A stretch of DNA of 64,000 nt, taken from the NCBI RefSeq assembly GCF_009857915.1, contig NZ_WWCM01000003.1:62001-126000 (forward strand), given 5' to 3'. The translations under genes and the position numbers were made by a program. Numbering within the stretch: position 1 is the stretch's first letter; every line of letters starts with the position of its first letter. The stretch comes from Duganella qianjiadongensis. Lineage in GTDB: Bacteria > Pseudomonadota > Gammaproteobacteria > Burkholderiales > Burkholderiaceae_D. Under the pieces are notes generated by a model. The model was not told where the DNA came from. It searched no databases and worked only from the letters and a program-made list of their open reading frames with translations. Of this stretch, positions 17,181 through 28,328 are shown one piece after another.

Positions 17181-19973
17181 TTAAGCTGGCAGCTTGGCGA
17201 ACTGCTCGCGGATCTTGGCCAGCGTGGCGCTGAAGCTGGCCACGCGTTCCTTCTCTTGCGCCACCACTTCGGCCGGTGCGCGCGCCACGAAGCTTTCGTT
17301 GGACAGCTTGCCGTTGGCCTTGTTGATCTCGCCTTCCAGACGGGCGATCTCCTTGCTCAGGCGCTCACGCTCGGCTTTCACGTCGATTTCCACTTTCAGC
17401 ATCAGCTTGGTCGTGCCGACGATGGACACGGCCGCCGGCGATTCCGGCAGCAGGTCCACGATCTGCACTTCGGCCAGCTTGCCCAGCGACTGGATGTAGG
17501 GCGCGAACACGCTCATGGCTGCCTTGTCCTCGGCATTGCCCGGCTCGACGATCAGCGGCACGCGCAGCGACGGCGCCAGCTGCATTTCGCCGCGCAGGTT
17601 GCGGGTGGCGTCGGTCAGGGCCTTGAGCTGCTGCATCCACGCTTCGGCCGCTTCGTCGATCTTGGCCGGGTTGGCGATCGGGTAGGGCTGCAGCATGATG
17701 GTGTCGCCCGTCTTGCCGGCCAGCGGCGCCACAGCCTGCCACAGCGCTTCGGTGACGAAAGGAATAATCGGATGGGCCAGACGCAGCACCACTTCCAGCA
17801 CGCGCAGCAGGGTGTGGCGGGTGGCGCGCTGCTGGCCTTCGCTGCCGCTCTGCACCTGCACTTTGGCCACTTCCAGATACCAGTCGCAGTACTCGTCCCA
17901 GACGAATTTGTAGATGGTCGAAGCGATGTTGTCGAAGCGGTAGTCTTCGAAGCCTTTGGCCACATCGAGTTCGGCTTTCTGCAGCAGCGAGATGATCCAC
18001 TTGTCGGCCATCGACAGGTCGGCTTCGTTGGCGCTGCAATCCTTGCCTTCGGTATTCATCAGCACGAAGCGGGTGGCGTTCCACATCTTGTTGCAGAAGT
18101 TGCGGTAGCCTTCGGCGCGGCCCAGATCGAAGTTGATGTTGCGGCCCAGCGAAGCGTAGGAGGCCATGGTGAAGCGCACGGCATCGGTGCCGTAGGCAGC
18201 GATACCTTCGGGGAATTCCTTGCGGGTAGCCTTGGCGATTTTCTCGGCCGCTTTCGGGTTCATCAGGCCGGTGGTGCGTTTTTCCACCAGCGCTTCCACG
18301 GCTATGCCGTCGATCAGGTCGATAGGATCGAGCGTGTTGCCCTTGGACTTGGACATCTTCTGGCCTTGCGAATCGCGTACCAGACCGTGCACGTAGACCG
18401 TGTTGAACGGTACTTTGCCGGTGAAGTGCGCCGTCATCATGACCATGCGCGCCACCCAGAAGAAGATGATGTCGAAGCCCGTCACCAGTACCGACGATGG
18501 CAGGAAAGCTTGCAGGTCCGGCGTCTGTTCCGGCCAGCCCAGGGTGGAGAACGGTACCAGCGCGGACGAGAACCAGGTGTCGAGTACGTCGTTGTCACGG
18601 CGCAGCGGGCCGCTGCTGCCCTTGGCCGCAGCCTGGGCCTGCGCTTCGGCTTCCGTCTTGGCCACGTACACATTGCCGGCCTCGTCATACCATGCGGGAA
18701 TCTGGTGGCCCCACCACAGTTGGCGCGAGATGCACCAGTCCTGGATGTTGTTGAGCCACTGGTTGTAGGTGGTGGTCCAGTTCTCCGGCACGAACTTGAT
18801 TTCGCCCGAGGAGACTTTTTCCAGCGCCACTTCGGCGATCGATTTGCCCGGATTGAACGTGCCTTCCGGTGCCGGCTTGCTCATGGCTACAAACCACTGG
18901 TCGGTCAGCATAGGTTCGATCACCACGCCGGTACGGTCGCCGCGCGGCACCATCAGTTTGTGCGGTTTGACCTGTTCCAGCAGGCCTTGCGCTTCCAGAT
19001 CGGCAACGATTTTCTTGCGCGCTTCGAAGCGATCCAGACCGCGATAAGCTTCGGGGGCATCGTCGGTGATCCTGGCTTCCAGCGTCAGGATGGAAGGCAT
19101 GCCCAGATTGTGGCGCTGGCCCACGGCGTAGTCGTTGAAGTCGTGCGCCGGCGTGATCTTCACGCAGCCGGTACCGAATTCCTTGTCCACATAGCTGTCG
19201 GCGATGATGGGGATCTCGCGGTTGCACAGCGGCAGCTTGAGCATCTTGCCCACCAGCGGCTGGTAGCGCTCGTCGGTCGGATCGACCGCCACGGCCACGT
19301 CGCCCAGCATGGTTTCCGGACGGGTGGTGGCCACCGTCAGGGTGCCGCTGCCATCGGCCAGCGGGTACTTGATGTACCACATCGAGCCGTCTTCTTCTTC
19401 CGATACCACTTCCAGATCGGACACGGCGGTGCCCAGCACGGGGTCCCAGTTGACCAGACGCTTGCCGCGGTAGATCAGGCCCTGCTCGTGCAGGCGTACA
19501 AACACTTCCGTCACTACTTTGGAACGGGCCTCGTCCATGGTAAAGTATTCACGTTCCCAGTCCGGCGAGGCGCCCAGACGGCGCATCTGGCCGGTAATGG
19601 TGGAACCGGATTTCTCTTTCCATTCCCAGACTTTCTTGATAAAGGCGTCGCGGCCCAGATCGTGGCGCGACACTTTCTGCGCGTCCAGCTGGCGTTCCAC
19701 CACGATCTGGGTGGCGATGCCGGCGTGGTCGGTGCCCGGTATCCAGGCCGTGTTGTGGCCCAGCATGCGGTGGTAGCGGGTCAGACCGTCCATGATGGTC
19801 TGGTTGAAAGCATGGCCCATGTGCAGGGTGCCGGTCACATTCGGCGGCGGCAGCTGGATGCTGAAAGAAGGTTTACCGGCGTCCAGCGAGGCGCGGTAGT
19901 ACCCGCGTTGTTCCCACTCGCTGCGCCAGAACTGTTCAATGTCGGCAGGCTCGAAAGACTTGGCTAATTCCAT
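17181..19973 (-). CDS. valS: Valyl-tRNA synthetase
   Basis: Class Ia synthetase of 930 residues, charging tRNA-Val and hydrolysing misactivated threonine in its CP1 editing domain. The HIGH motif is HMGH at residues 51-54 after PPPNVTG, KMSKS lies near residue 540 within [10 protein letters not shown], and the C-terminal 70 residues form the tRNA-binding coiled coil. ATG 19973 places the family N-terminus correctly; an upstream in-frame ATG at 20006 adds 11 residues. Single gene, divergent from the crotonase gene. Confidence 0.98.
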   Translation of the reverse strand: MELAKSFEPADIEQFWRSEWEQRGYYRASLDAGKPSFSIQLPPPNVTGTLHMGHAFNQTIMDGLTRYHRMLGHNTAWIPGTDHAGIATQIVVERQLDAQKVSRHDLGRDAFIKKVWEWKEKSGSTITGQMRRLGASPDWEREYFTMDEARSKVVTEVFVRLHEQGLIYRGKRLVNWDPVLGTAVSDLEVVSEEEDGSMWYIKYPLADGSGTLTVATTRPETMLGDVAVAVDPTDERYQPLVGKMLKLPLCNREIPIIADSYVDKEFGTGCVKITPAHDFNDYAVGQRHNLGMPSILTLEARITDDAPEAYRGLDRFEARKKIVADLEAQGLLEQVKPHKLMVPRGDRTGVVIEPMLTDQWFVAMSKPAPEGTFNPGKSIAEVALEKVSSGEIKFVPENWTTTYNQWLNNIQDWCISRQLWWGHQIPAWYDEAGNVYVAKTEAEAQAQAAAKGSSGPLRRDNDVLDTWFSSALVPFSTLGWPEQTPDLQAFLPSSVLVTGFDIIFFWVARMVMMTAHFTGKVPFNTVYVHGLVRDSQGQKMSKSKGNTLDPIDLIDGIAVEALVEKRTTGLMNPKAAEKIAKATRKEFPEGIAAYGTDAVRFTMASYASLGRNINFDLGRAEGYRNFCNKMWNATRFVLMNTEGKDCSANEADLSMADKWIISLLQKAELDVAKGFEDYRFDNIASTIYKFVWDEYCDWYLEVAKVQVQSGSEGQQRATRHTLLRVLEVVLRLAHPIIPFVTEALWQAVAPLAGKTGDTIMLQPYPIANPAKIDEAAEAWMQQLKALTDATRNLRGEMQLAPSLRVPLIVEPGNAEDKAAMSVFAPYIQSLGKLAEVQIVDLLPESPAAVSIVGTTKLMLKVEIDVKAERERLSKEIARLEGEINKANGKLSNESFVARAPAEVVAQEKERVASFSATLAKIREQFAKLPA

Positions 19974-20112
19974 GATTTGACAAATTAAATTGGCGAAAAC
20001 AGCCATTATAGATGACTGGGCGGGCCAAACGTCAGGCGCGGGGGGCTTTTTGATTGACGTAGCCAGTTTTTTAACGACAAGATAAGCGCATAAACGTCAT
20101 CTGGAGCTTTGC

Positions 20113-20940
20113 ATGTCTGAATCTATCCCGGCTTTTGAAACTTTATCCGTCAGCCTGGAGGGGGCTGTCGCCATCGTGCGCCTGAACCGTCCTGACAAGC
20201 TGAATGCGATGAATCTTGCTATGTGGAATGAATTACGTAGCGCATTCCAGTTCCTCGATGGCTTGCCGGAAGCCCGCGCCATCGTGCTCGAAGGCGAGGG
20301 GCGCGGCTTTACTGCGGGCATAGACTTGCAGATGATGATGGGGCTGGGCAGCCAGATCCAGAACGACTGCGATGGTCGCATGCGCGAATCGCTGCGCCGT
20401 ATCATTCTCGATCTGCAGGATAGTCTGACCAGTCTGGAGCGCTGCCGCAAGCCGGTGCTGGCTGCCGTGCATGGCGCTTGCGTGGGCGGCGGTATCGATC
20501 TGATCTGCTGTGCCGATATGCGCTATTGCTCGGCGGATGCATGGTTCAGCATCAAGGAAATCGATATCGGCATGACTGCCGATGTGGGGACGCTGCAACG
20601 CCTGCCCAAGCTGATCGGCGAGGGTATGGCACGCGAGCTCGCGTATACGGCGCGCAAGGTCGATGCGGCCGAGGCCAGGGAAATCCACTTGGTGAACCGC
20701 GTGTTCGAAACGCCGGAAGCGCTGCGCGAGGGCGTGCGGGCTATTGCTGCCGAGATCGCTGCCAAGGCGCCGCTGGCCGTGCGTGGCGTCAAGGAAATGA
20801 TCACCTATGCGCGTGACCACAGCGTGGCCGATGGCCTGAATTACATCGCCACGTGGAATGCGGCCATGCTGATGTCGGCCGATCTGCAAGCGGCCATGAT
20901 GGCCGGCATGAGCAAGACCACGCCTGTCTTCAAGGATTAA
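20113..20940 (+). CDS. Crotonase-fold Delta3,5-Delta2,4-dienoyl-CoA isomerase
   Basis: A 275-residue enoyl-CoA hydratase/isomerase family enzyme. Besides the oxyanion-hole regions (GFTAGID and GACVGGGID) it has an acidic triad Asp129, Glu149, Asp157, with Glu149 and Asp157 in the stretch KEIDIGMTADVGTLQRLPK. The spacing (20 and 8) matches the catalytic Asp-Glu-Asp of mammalian ECH1. This supports an isomerase that handles odd-position double bonds in unsaturated fatty acid oxidation, rather than a plain hydratase. A CTGGAG ribosome site lies upstream. No other beta-oxidation gene is adjacent. Confidence 0.88.
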   Translation: MSESIPAFETLSVSLEGAVAIVRLNRPDKLNAMNLAMWNELRSAFQFLDGLPEARAIVLEGEGRGFTAGIDLQMMMGLGSQIQNDCDGRMRESLRRIILDLQDSLTSLERCRKPVLAAVHGACVGGGIDLICCADMRYCSADAWFSIKEIDIGMTADVGTLQRLPKLIGEGMARELAYTARKVDAAEAREIHLVNRVFETPEALREGVRAIAAEIAAKAPLAVRGVKEMITYARDHSVADGLNYIATWNAAMLMSADLQAAMMAGMSKTTPVFKD

Positions 20941-21008
20941 TTCTGTCCCGCAGGGGAGCGTCGTGCGTGGGGTATTCACCTCCCCGCGCACTCGTTATCT
21001 CAAACGTT

Positions 21009-21130
21009 CTATTTTCCTTCAGTCCTGCTTCTATTTTCTTCTATTTTTCCTATTTTTGAACTCTGCAGCCGTGGGCAGGTCTAAAAATAGGAAAGCAGAA
21101 GGAAATAGAAGGAAAAATAGGAGGAAATAG
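21009..21130. repeat. Large imperfect inverted repeat made of iterated CTATTT/AAATAG units
   Basis: A pyrimidine-rich arm (21009-21057) and a purine-rich arm (21083-21130) are largely complementary around a 25-base spacer. Each arm is itself iterated: CTAT begins at 21009, 21031, 21041 and 21050; ATAG ends at 21090, 21108, 21120 and 21130. The distal arm contains the AGGAGG ribosome site of the next gene, and ends three bases before its ATG. Candidate operator array, or an mRNA hairpin that hides the ribosome site. Confidence 0.8.
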
Positions 21131-21133
21131 AAC

Positions 21134-21793
21134 ATGGACGCGAGCGAGACCATCCCTATCGAGCGCCGGCTGCTGGAGCGGCTAACAGACCATCTGGCAA
21201 GGCGCGGTGGCGCACCCGATCTGCAGCAGGCGCTGAATGCCGCGCTAGAAATGTGGCTGGGCGAGCAACTCAAGCTAAGGATCGATAACGATCCGGCCAG
21301 CGTGCGCGGCTACCAGTGGAAAACCGTGTTTTTGCCGGAAGGCACCTTGCTCTGCACCCGCACCTATGGCGAATCGCAGTATGCCCGCGTCCATGGTGAG
21401 GAAATTATCTTTCAAGGCAGAGCGGTTACTCCCAACCGGCTGGCCCACTGGGCGGGCCGCGGCAGGCGCAATGCCTGGAACGATATCTATGTACGCCGCC
21501 CGCAGGATAAATTCTATATTCGCGCTCAGCGCCTGCGTGCACAGCTTGCACAGGAACTAGAGCGCGTCACTTCTGCGCTGCCTGTTCCGGCGCCCGTTGC
21601 AAGCAACTCGGCTGAAGTGATGAGCGCTGTCGTGACTGCCTTGCAGGCGAGCGAACAGACCAAGCTGGCGTTTGCGGCGCTATTTCCGTCGCCGGCCCCG
21701 GACGTACAGCGGGATTGCAGCCAAGGCGAAGGCTGGAACTTGCCCGAGCGGCGCAAGTATCGTTACCGTATAGAAGATGTGGCATTCAGCTAG
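21134..21793 (+). CDS. Unrecognised protein: RHH-like N-terminus plus RAMA-like middle domain
   Basis: A 219-residue protein I do not recognise as a named family. Residues about 5-45 have the pattern of a ribbon-helix-helix DNA-binding motif: an alternating strand TIPIERRLLERL, then a helix pair ending ALNAALEMWL. Residues about 58-130 follow the consensus of small RAMA-like domains found beside DNA-modification enzymes: LPEGTLL, an aromatic YGESQYARV strand, an IIFQGRAVTPNRLA turn, and RNAWNDIYV in place of the usual NGW. The remainder is Ala-rich and ends basic. AGGAGG lies directly upstream, inside the inverted repeat. Domain calls are by eye and tentative. It sits alone between a crotonase gene and the thi operon. 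Confidence 0.65.
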   Translation: MDASETIPIERRLLERLTDHLARRGGAPDLQQALNAALEMWLGEQLKLRIDNDPASVRGYQWKTVFLPEGTLLCTRTYGESQYARVHGEEIIFQGRAVTPNRLAHWAGRGRRNAWNDIYVRRPQDKFYIRAQRLRAQLAQELERVTSALPVPAPVASNSAEVMSAVVTALQASEQTKLAFAALFPSPAPDVQRDCSQGEGWNLPERRKYRYRIEDVAFS

Positions 21794-21820
21794 CGCAATT
21801 GCCAGCTATCGAATCAGCTA

Positions 21821-21850
21821 TTGTCGGCATGTTAAAACGCGGCGTATAAT
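21821..21850 (+). promoter_or_regulatory. Promoter of the thi operon
   Basis: TTGTCG at 21821-21826 and a perfect TATAAT at 21845-21850, spaced 18 bases, lie just upstream of the TPP riboswitch. Confidence 0.75.
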
Positions 21851-21869
21851 CGGCGCGCTGCCGCAAGGT

Positions 21870-21965
21870 GGCAAACGCTAGGGGTCCTGTGCATCGCTGT
21901 GATGCGCGGGTGAGAAATACCCTCCGAACCTGATCTGGATAATGCCAGCGAAGGGAAGCTAAGGA
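21870..21965 (+). ncRNA. TPP (THI-box) riboswitch
   Basis: The conserved thi-box core is present: CTAGGGGT in the 5' helix, GGTGAGAAATACCC in the pyrimidine-sensing arm, and CCTGATCTGGATAATGCCAG followed by CGAAGGGAAG in the pyrophosphate-sensing arm. It lies between a sigma70-type promoter and thiC and should lower expression of the thi operon when thiamine pyrophosphate binds. Confidence 0.96.
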
Positions 21966-22016
21966 CAGCGCCGTTACACCGCCCGTTACGCAACGCCGTA
22001 ACACCTGCGCGGCTAG

Positions 22017-23993
<1,977 letters not shown>

Positions 23994-24000
23994 GGCACTC

Positions 24001-24204
24001 ATGATCGATATCGAACTCAATGGCGAGCCCTATCAGGTGCCGCTGCAGCACACGCTGGCCGAGCTGATCGCCGCGCTGGCGCTGACGGGACAGGCGCTGG
24101 CGCTGGCCGTCAACCGCAGCGTGGTGCCGCGCCAGCAGTGGCCGCAGCACCAGCTGCAGGCGCACGACAAGGTCGAGATCGTGCGCGCTATCGGCGGCGG
24201 CTAG
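24001..24204 (+). CDS. thiS: Thiamine sulfur carrier protein ThiS
   Basis: A 67-residue beta-grasp carrier whose C-terminal Gly-Gly is adenylated and thiocarboxylated to bring sulfur to the thiazole synthase. The sequence ends VRAIGGG as required, and opens with the typical IELNGEPYQV strand. It begins seven bases after the thiC stop, without the thiO gene that often lies between them. Confidence 0.95.
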   Translation: MIDIELNGEPYQVPLQHTLAELIAALALTGQALALAVNRSVVPRQQWPQHQLQAHDKVEIVRAIGGG

Positions 24205-24262
24205 GCCATGACGCCTGACGCCCTTCCCACAGTTGTATCTGCTAACGGACCAAGGAAAACTC

Positions 24263-25087
24263 ATGAACAGTATTCATCGTAACGAAGGCGTGGCCGCCGC
24301 ATCGGCCGCACAGGACCTGCTGACCATCGCCGGCAAGAGCTACCAGTCGCGCCTGCTGGTGGGCAGCGGCAAATACCGCGACCTGCAGCAAACGCGCGAA
24401 GCGACCGATGCCGCCGAAGCGGAAATCATCACCGTGGCTATCCGCCGCGTCAATATCGGCCAGGACCCGAAAGCTCCCAGCCTGCTCGACGTGCTGCCGC
24501 CGTCGCAGTACACCATCCTGCCCAATACGGCGGGCTGCTACAACGCCAAGGATGCCATCTACACGCTGCAGATGGCGCGCGAACTGCTCAATGGCCACAA
24601 GCTGGTCAAACTGGAGGTGCTGGGCGACGAGAAGACCCTGTTCCCGAACATGCCGGAAACGCTGGTCGCCGCCGCAGCGCTGGTGAAGGATGGTTTCGAT
24701 GTGATGGTGTATTGCAGCGACGATCCGATCCAGGCGCGCATGCTGGAAGATATAGGCTGCGTCGCGGTGATGCCGCTGGCGTCGCTGATCGGTTCCGGCA
24801 TGGGCATTTTGAATCCGTGGAATCTGTCGCTGATCATCGAGCAGGCCAAAGTTCCCGTGCTGGTCGATGCCGGTGTCGGCACGGCTTCCGATGCTGCCAT
24901 CGCCATGGAACTGGGCTGCGACGGCGTACTGATGAACACCGCCATCGCCGGTGCACAGGACCCGGTGCGTATGGCGCGCGCCATGAAGCTGGGTGTGCAG
25001 GCAGGCCGCGAAGCCTATCTGGCCGGACGCATCGCCCGCAAGTTCGCCGCCTCGCCATCCTCGCCGATGGCCGGCCGGCTGGCATGA
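24263..25087 (+). CDS. thiG: Thiazole synthase ThiG
   Basis: Builds the thiazole-phosphate ring from DXP, dehydroglycine and ThiS thiocarboxylate. The 274 residues contain [10 protein letters not shown], the Schiff-base lysine region LVKLEVLGD, and the C-terminal phosphate-binding [12 protein letters not shown] and [12 protein letters not shown] 24263 follows AAGGAAAAC; an in-frame upstream start at 24233 is less likely. It overlaps thiD by four bases (ATGA). Its substrate DXP would come from Dxs, encoded at 46.8 kb. Confidence 0.97.
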   Translation: MNSIHRNEGVAAASAAQDLLTIAGKSYQSRLLVGSGKYRDLQQTREATDAAEAEIITVAIRRVNIGQDPKAPSLLDVLPPSQYTILPNTAGCYNAKDAIYTLQMARELLNGHKLVKLEVLGDEKTLFPNMPETLVAAAALVKDGFDVMVYCSDDPIQARMLEDIGCVAVMPLASLIGSGMGILNPWNLSLIIEQAKVPVLVDAGVGTASDAAIAMELGCDGVLMNTAIAGAQDPVRMARAMKLGVQAGREAYLAGRIARKFAASPSSPMAGRLA

Positions 25088-25929
25088 ACCCGAGCGGAAG
25101 CATGAGCCCAAGTCCAAGACCGAGCCCGCGGCTGGACTCGCGCCGCCCGTGCGTGCTGGTGTTTGCCGGCTTCGATCCGTCGGGCGGCGCCGGCCTGAGC
25201 GCCGATCTGCAAGCCATTGCAGGGCAGGGCGCCCATGCGCTGACGGTGGTGACTGCGCTGACGGTGCAGGACAACGATCGCGTGCGTAGCGTGCATCCCG
25301 TCGCTGCCGAGCTGCTGCGCCAGCAGGCGCAGGCACTGATCGCCAAATTTGCCATCAGCGCCGTCAAGATCGGCATTACCGGCAGCGCGGAAAATGCGCA
25401 AGCCATCGCCGAGCTGATCGTGCAGCTGCGGCGCGATCAGCCGCAGCTGGCGGTGGTGCTCGATCCGGTGCTGGCCAGCGGCCATGGCGATCTGCTGTCG
25501 CGCGACGATGCCGTGCAGGCGCTGGCGCCATTGCTGCCGCTGGCCACCGTACTGACCCCCAACGAGCCGGAAGCGCAGGCGCTGACGGGCCAGTCCAGCG
25601 TGGCGGCCCAGATGCAGCGCCTGCACCAACAAGGCTGCCAGCATGTGCTGCTAACAGGCGGCCATAGCGATGGCGAGGTGGTGCTCAACCGCTGGTTTGG
25701 CCCGCAGGCGCAGCCGGACGCGCTGCGCGAGTGGCGCTGGCTGCGGCTGGCAGGCGGCTTTCATGGCAGCGGCTGCACACTGGCGTCGGCGCTGGCGGGT
25801 CAGTTGGCCATGCAGGTGCCGCTGGCGCTGGCGCTCGACGCGGCGCAGGCGTACTGCCACGCGGCGCTGAGCGGGGCCTATGCGATCGGCAGCGGCCAGC
25901 GCATCCCTGCGCGCAGCACTTACTTCTGA
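25084..25929 (+). CDS. thiD: Hydroxymethylpyrimidine/phosphomethylpyrimidine kinase ThiD
   Basis: Ribokinase-fold enzyme phosphorylating HMP and HMP-phosphate, 281 residues. Core motifs are [29 protein letters not shown] and the anion-hole [13 protein letters not shown]. The first 20 or so residues are a Ser/Pro/Arg-rich tail not typical of the family, so translation could begin later, but the ATGA overlap with thiG supports this ATG. Fourth gene of the thi operon. Confidence 0.94.
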   Translation: MNPSGSMSPSPRPSPRLDSRRPCVLVFAGFDPSGGAGLSADLQAIAGQGAHALTVVTALTVQDNDRVRSVHPVAAELLRQQAQALIAKFAISAVKIGITGSAENAQAIAELIVQLRRDQPQLAVVLDPVLASGHGDLLSRDDAVQALAPLLPLATVLTPNEPEAQALTGQSSVAAQMQRLHQQGCQHVLLTGGHSDGEVVLNRWFGPQAQPDALREWRWLRLAGGFHGSGCTLASALAGQLAMQVPLALALDAAQAYCHAALSGAYAIGSGQRIPARSTYF

Positions 25930-26003
25930 AACGATAGCGTTTAGGCTCCCGTTTCACTTCGTCTCTTTACCGTTACTTTTTCATTGAAAGTCAAGCTACT
26001 ACC

Positions 26004-26702
26004 ATGCAAGGTCTGTATCTGGTCACCCCCAACTGGGACCACACTGAACGCCTGCTGACCGTGACCGAGCAGGCATTGCGGGCGGCGCAGGGCCGCCAGC
26101 CCGGCATCGCGCTGCTGCAATACCGCCACAAGCACGCCAGCCCCGCACTGCGGCTGGAACAGGCCACGGCTTTGCGCCGCCTGTGCCGGCAGTATGACGT
26201 GCCGTTCATCGTCAACGATTTTGTCGACCTGGCCTTGCAGGTGCAGGCCGACGGCGTGCATCTGGGCGCCAGCGATGCCGCGCTGGCAGCCGTGCGCGCC
26301 CAGCTGGGGCCGGCGGCCATCATTGGCGCTTCCTGCTACGGCGATATGGCACTGGCGCTGGCCGCGCAGGCCAACGGTGCCAGCTATGTGGCCTTCGGCG
26401 GCTTCTATCCATCGCGCGTCAAGCAGTATGCGGTGACCACGGCAGCGGCCATACTGGATCAAGCGCGCCAGCAGATCCATCTGCCCCAGGTGGTGATAGG
26501 CGGCATGACGCCGGCGCTGGCCGCGCCGCTGGTGGCGCGCGGCGCGCACATGGCGGCAGCCATCAGCAGCATCTATCTGGCGGCCGGACCGGCCGCCGAC
26601 GATGCGACGCCCGATGCGGCCCAGCTGGCAGCAGGCGAGCCGGCGGTGCGCCGGGCGGTAGCAGAATTTCTGCAGCTATTCGGCAGCACCGCTGTTGTTT
26701 AA
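26004..26702 (+). CDS. thiE: Thiamine-phosphate synthase ThiE
   Basis: Joins HMP-pyrophosphate and thiazole phosphate into thiamine phosphate. TIM-barrel protein, 232 residues, with GLYLVTP at the start, LLQYRHK (family: LRxK), VNDFVDLALQVQADGVHLG, GASCYG and VVIGGMTP. The barrel core ends near residue 195, and the tail is Ala-rich. It starts 74 bases after thiD and is the last gene of the operon; no terminator is obvious. Confidence 0.95.
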   Translation: MQGLYLVTPNWDHTERLLTVTEQALRAAQGRQPGIALLQYRHKHASPALRLEQATALRRLCRQYDVPFIVNDFVDLALQVQADGVHLGASDAALAAVRAQLGPAAIIGASCYGDMALALAAQANGASYVAFGGFYPSRVKQYAVTTAAAILDQARQQIHLPQVVIGGMTPALAAPLVARGAHMAAAISSIYLAAGPAADDATPDAAQLAAGEPAVRRAVAEFLQLFGSTAVV

Positions 26703-26821
26703 ACGCGCATCAAAGCTGCAAAAAAAACTGGGGTGAGGCGGAAAGTCGCACGAAAGCCTTACAGTAGGTGAAGTTTTCGGCCTTATAATAGGTTCTTAGC
26801 TTTACTCCAAGGTTGTTGCTC

Positions 26822-27451
26822 ATGAATGGTTCCTCCAGCGCCAAACGTCTGATACTGATCGTCGATGACGACCAGCTGCTGCTTGATTTCCTCGGCGAAG
26901 TACTCGGCCATGCCGGTTACGACGTGCTGAAGGCGCTCTCGGCAGAGCAGGCGCTACAGTTGATCAGCCAGCGCGAGCCCGATCTCGCCCTGCTCGACAT
27001 CCACATGCCCGGCATGAATGGACTGGAACTGGCCAAGCAGCTGCATGCGAGCTCCTCGGTGCCCTTTATGTTCCTGTCCGGCCGCGGCGATGCCGATGCC
27101 GGCAAACAGGCGGCTGCCTATGGCGCGGTGGGCTTCCTCGTCAAGCCGGTGGATGAAAAGCACCTGATGCCGGCGTTTGCTGCCGGTCTGGCCCGTGCCG
27201 ACGAAATCCGCCAGCTGCGCCGCACTGAACTGAACCTCAACGCGGCGCTGGCCTCGGGGCGCGAAACCAGTCTGGCGGTAGGCCTGCTGATGTGCAAATT
27301 CCAGACTGACCGCAATACGGCGTTCGAAGTGCTGCGCGACCACGCCCGCTCGAATCGCCGCAAAGTCAACGAAGTGGCCGATCAGTTGCTGAGCGCGGAA
27401 GAAACCCTGAACGCTTTGCATGCGGCATTCAACCAGCGTCTGAAAAAGTAA
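26822..27451 (+). CDS. Response regulator with ANTAR RNA-binding output domain
   Basis: A 209-residue two-domain regulator. Residues 10-125 form a receiver with acidic pocket VDDD, phospho-acceptor Asp59 in LLDIHMPG, FLSGRG and KPVD. Residues about 140-195 look like an ANTAR domain, the RNA-binding antitermination module of AmiR/NasT, with the conserved Ala-rich helix and the GLLMCKF, TAFEVLRDHARSNRRKVNEVA segments. The ATG at 26822 is preferred to the TTG at 26813. A TATAAT (26784-26789) lies upstream. No cognate histidine kinase is adjacent. The following gene is another receiver-like protein. Confidence 0.85.
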   Translation: MNGSSSAKRLILIVDDDQLLLDFLGEVLGHAGYDVLKALSAEQALQLISQREPDLALLDIHMPGMNGLELAKQLHASSSVPFMFLSGRGDADAGKQAAAYGAVGFLVKPVDEKHLMPAFAAGLARADEIRQLRRTELNLNAALASGRETSLAVGLLMCKFQTDRNTAFEVLRDHARSNRRKVNEVADQLLSAEETLNALHAAFNQRLKK

Positions 27452-27716
27452 ACGCCGGCGGACTTTTTTTCGCTGTTTTACTTAATTTGCAACTATCTCT
27501 GGGGTAGACTGTTGGTTAGCAGGGTGATATACCTGCTGGCAACATTGTGCGACGGGCTAGTTTAGCCATATCCCGCTAGTCTCCCCCCAACGTGCCGTCA
27601 CCGCCTCTGCCCTGCGGGGACACCTCCAGCGTCCGGCCCAACTCCGCCGACTTCTGCATGGCCGCGTTTGCCCTGTGCTATGCAGTGCCACCCGTATTGC
27701 TTGCGGAGACACAGAA

Positions 27717-28265
27717 ATGAGCCGATATATGTCCGATCAACAGGCGGCCGAGATTGGATGGTCGTTACTGGAACAGCCGGAACTCGGTATCGCCGCCGAG
27801 GTGCCGCGCGTATTGCTGATCGATGCCGATGCCGATGCGGTGCTGGTGCTGACCGCCTTGCTGGTACCGGAAAATCAGGTGTGCGTGGCCAGCAGCGCCG
27901 CCGCGGCGCTGGCCCAGCTGCAGCAGAACGCGTTTGCGCTGGTAGTGCTCGATCCTGCCGTGCCCGACAACGATGCTAAAGCCGAAGCCGAATCCGAATC
28001 CGAAGCCGAATCCGAATCCGAAGCCACCCCGGCCGCGCCGCCCGATCTGCTGGCGCTGGTCCGCCAGTATCACGGCGTAGCGCCGCTGCTGCTATATTCG
28101 GCGCGCGCGCCGCACACCATCGCCGGTGCCCGCGGCCTGTCCTATCTGGCCAAACCATGGAGCACGCCGCGCCAGCTGTGGCACGCCATCAGCGAATTGC
28201 TCGTTAGCGCAGCGGTGCTGCGCGGCGCGGCCACGCCCGGCAAGGAAAACTCTGCGCTGGTATGA
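27717..28265 (+). CDS. Atypical receiver-like protein with acidic repeat insertion
   Basis: A 182-residue protein with a degenerate single receiver domain and no output domain. Receiver landmarks remain: VLLIDADAD for the acidic pocket, Asp79 in LVVLDPAVP, a Ser in LLLYSARA (128) and Lys146 in YLAKPW. After the phospho-acceptor strand a run of Glu/Ser/Ala dipeptides (about residues 88-103) is inserted, encoded by hexanucleotide repeats. The ATG at 27717 follows GGAGA. The 265-base gap before it holds small hairpins (AGCAGG/CCTGCT near 27518-27537; GGCTA/TAGCC near 27555) and no gene. Partner unknown. Confidence 0.7.
   Translation: MSRYMSDQQAAEIGWSLLEQPELGIAAEVPRVLLIDADADAVLVLTALLVPENQVCVASSAAAALAQLQQNAFALVVLDPAVPDNDAKAEAESESEAESESEATPAAPPDLLALVRQYHGVAPLLLYSARAPHTIAGARGLSYLAKPWSTPRQLWHAISELLVSAAVLRGAATPGKENSALV
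27981..28025 (+). repeat. In-frame hexanucleotide repeat encoding an acidic run
   Basis: Forty-five bases consist of GAAGCC and GAATCC units in the order A-A-S-S-A-S-S-A, i.e. an 18-base unit duplicated. They encode alternating Glu with Ala or Ser. Because the unit is a multiple of three, copy-number change alters loop length without frameshift. Confidence 0.85.
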
Positions 28266-28328
28266 TGTCGTACCTGTGCGGCGCCTAGCCGCCGCACGAC
28301 CTGCACACACCAGCCAGAGGAAAGTTCC

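Noticed and set aside
17256-19967. 903-codon open frame opposite valS
   Set aside because: It mirrors valS exactly, has His/Arg-rich composition with no recognisable domain, and is a by-product of the high third-position GC of the real gene.
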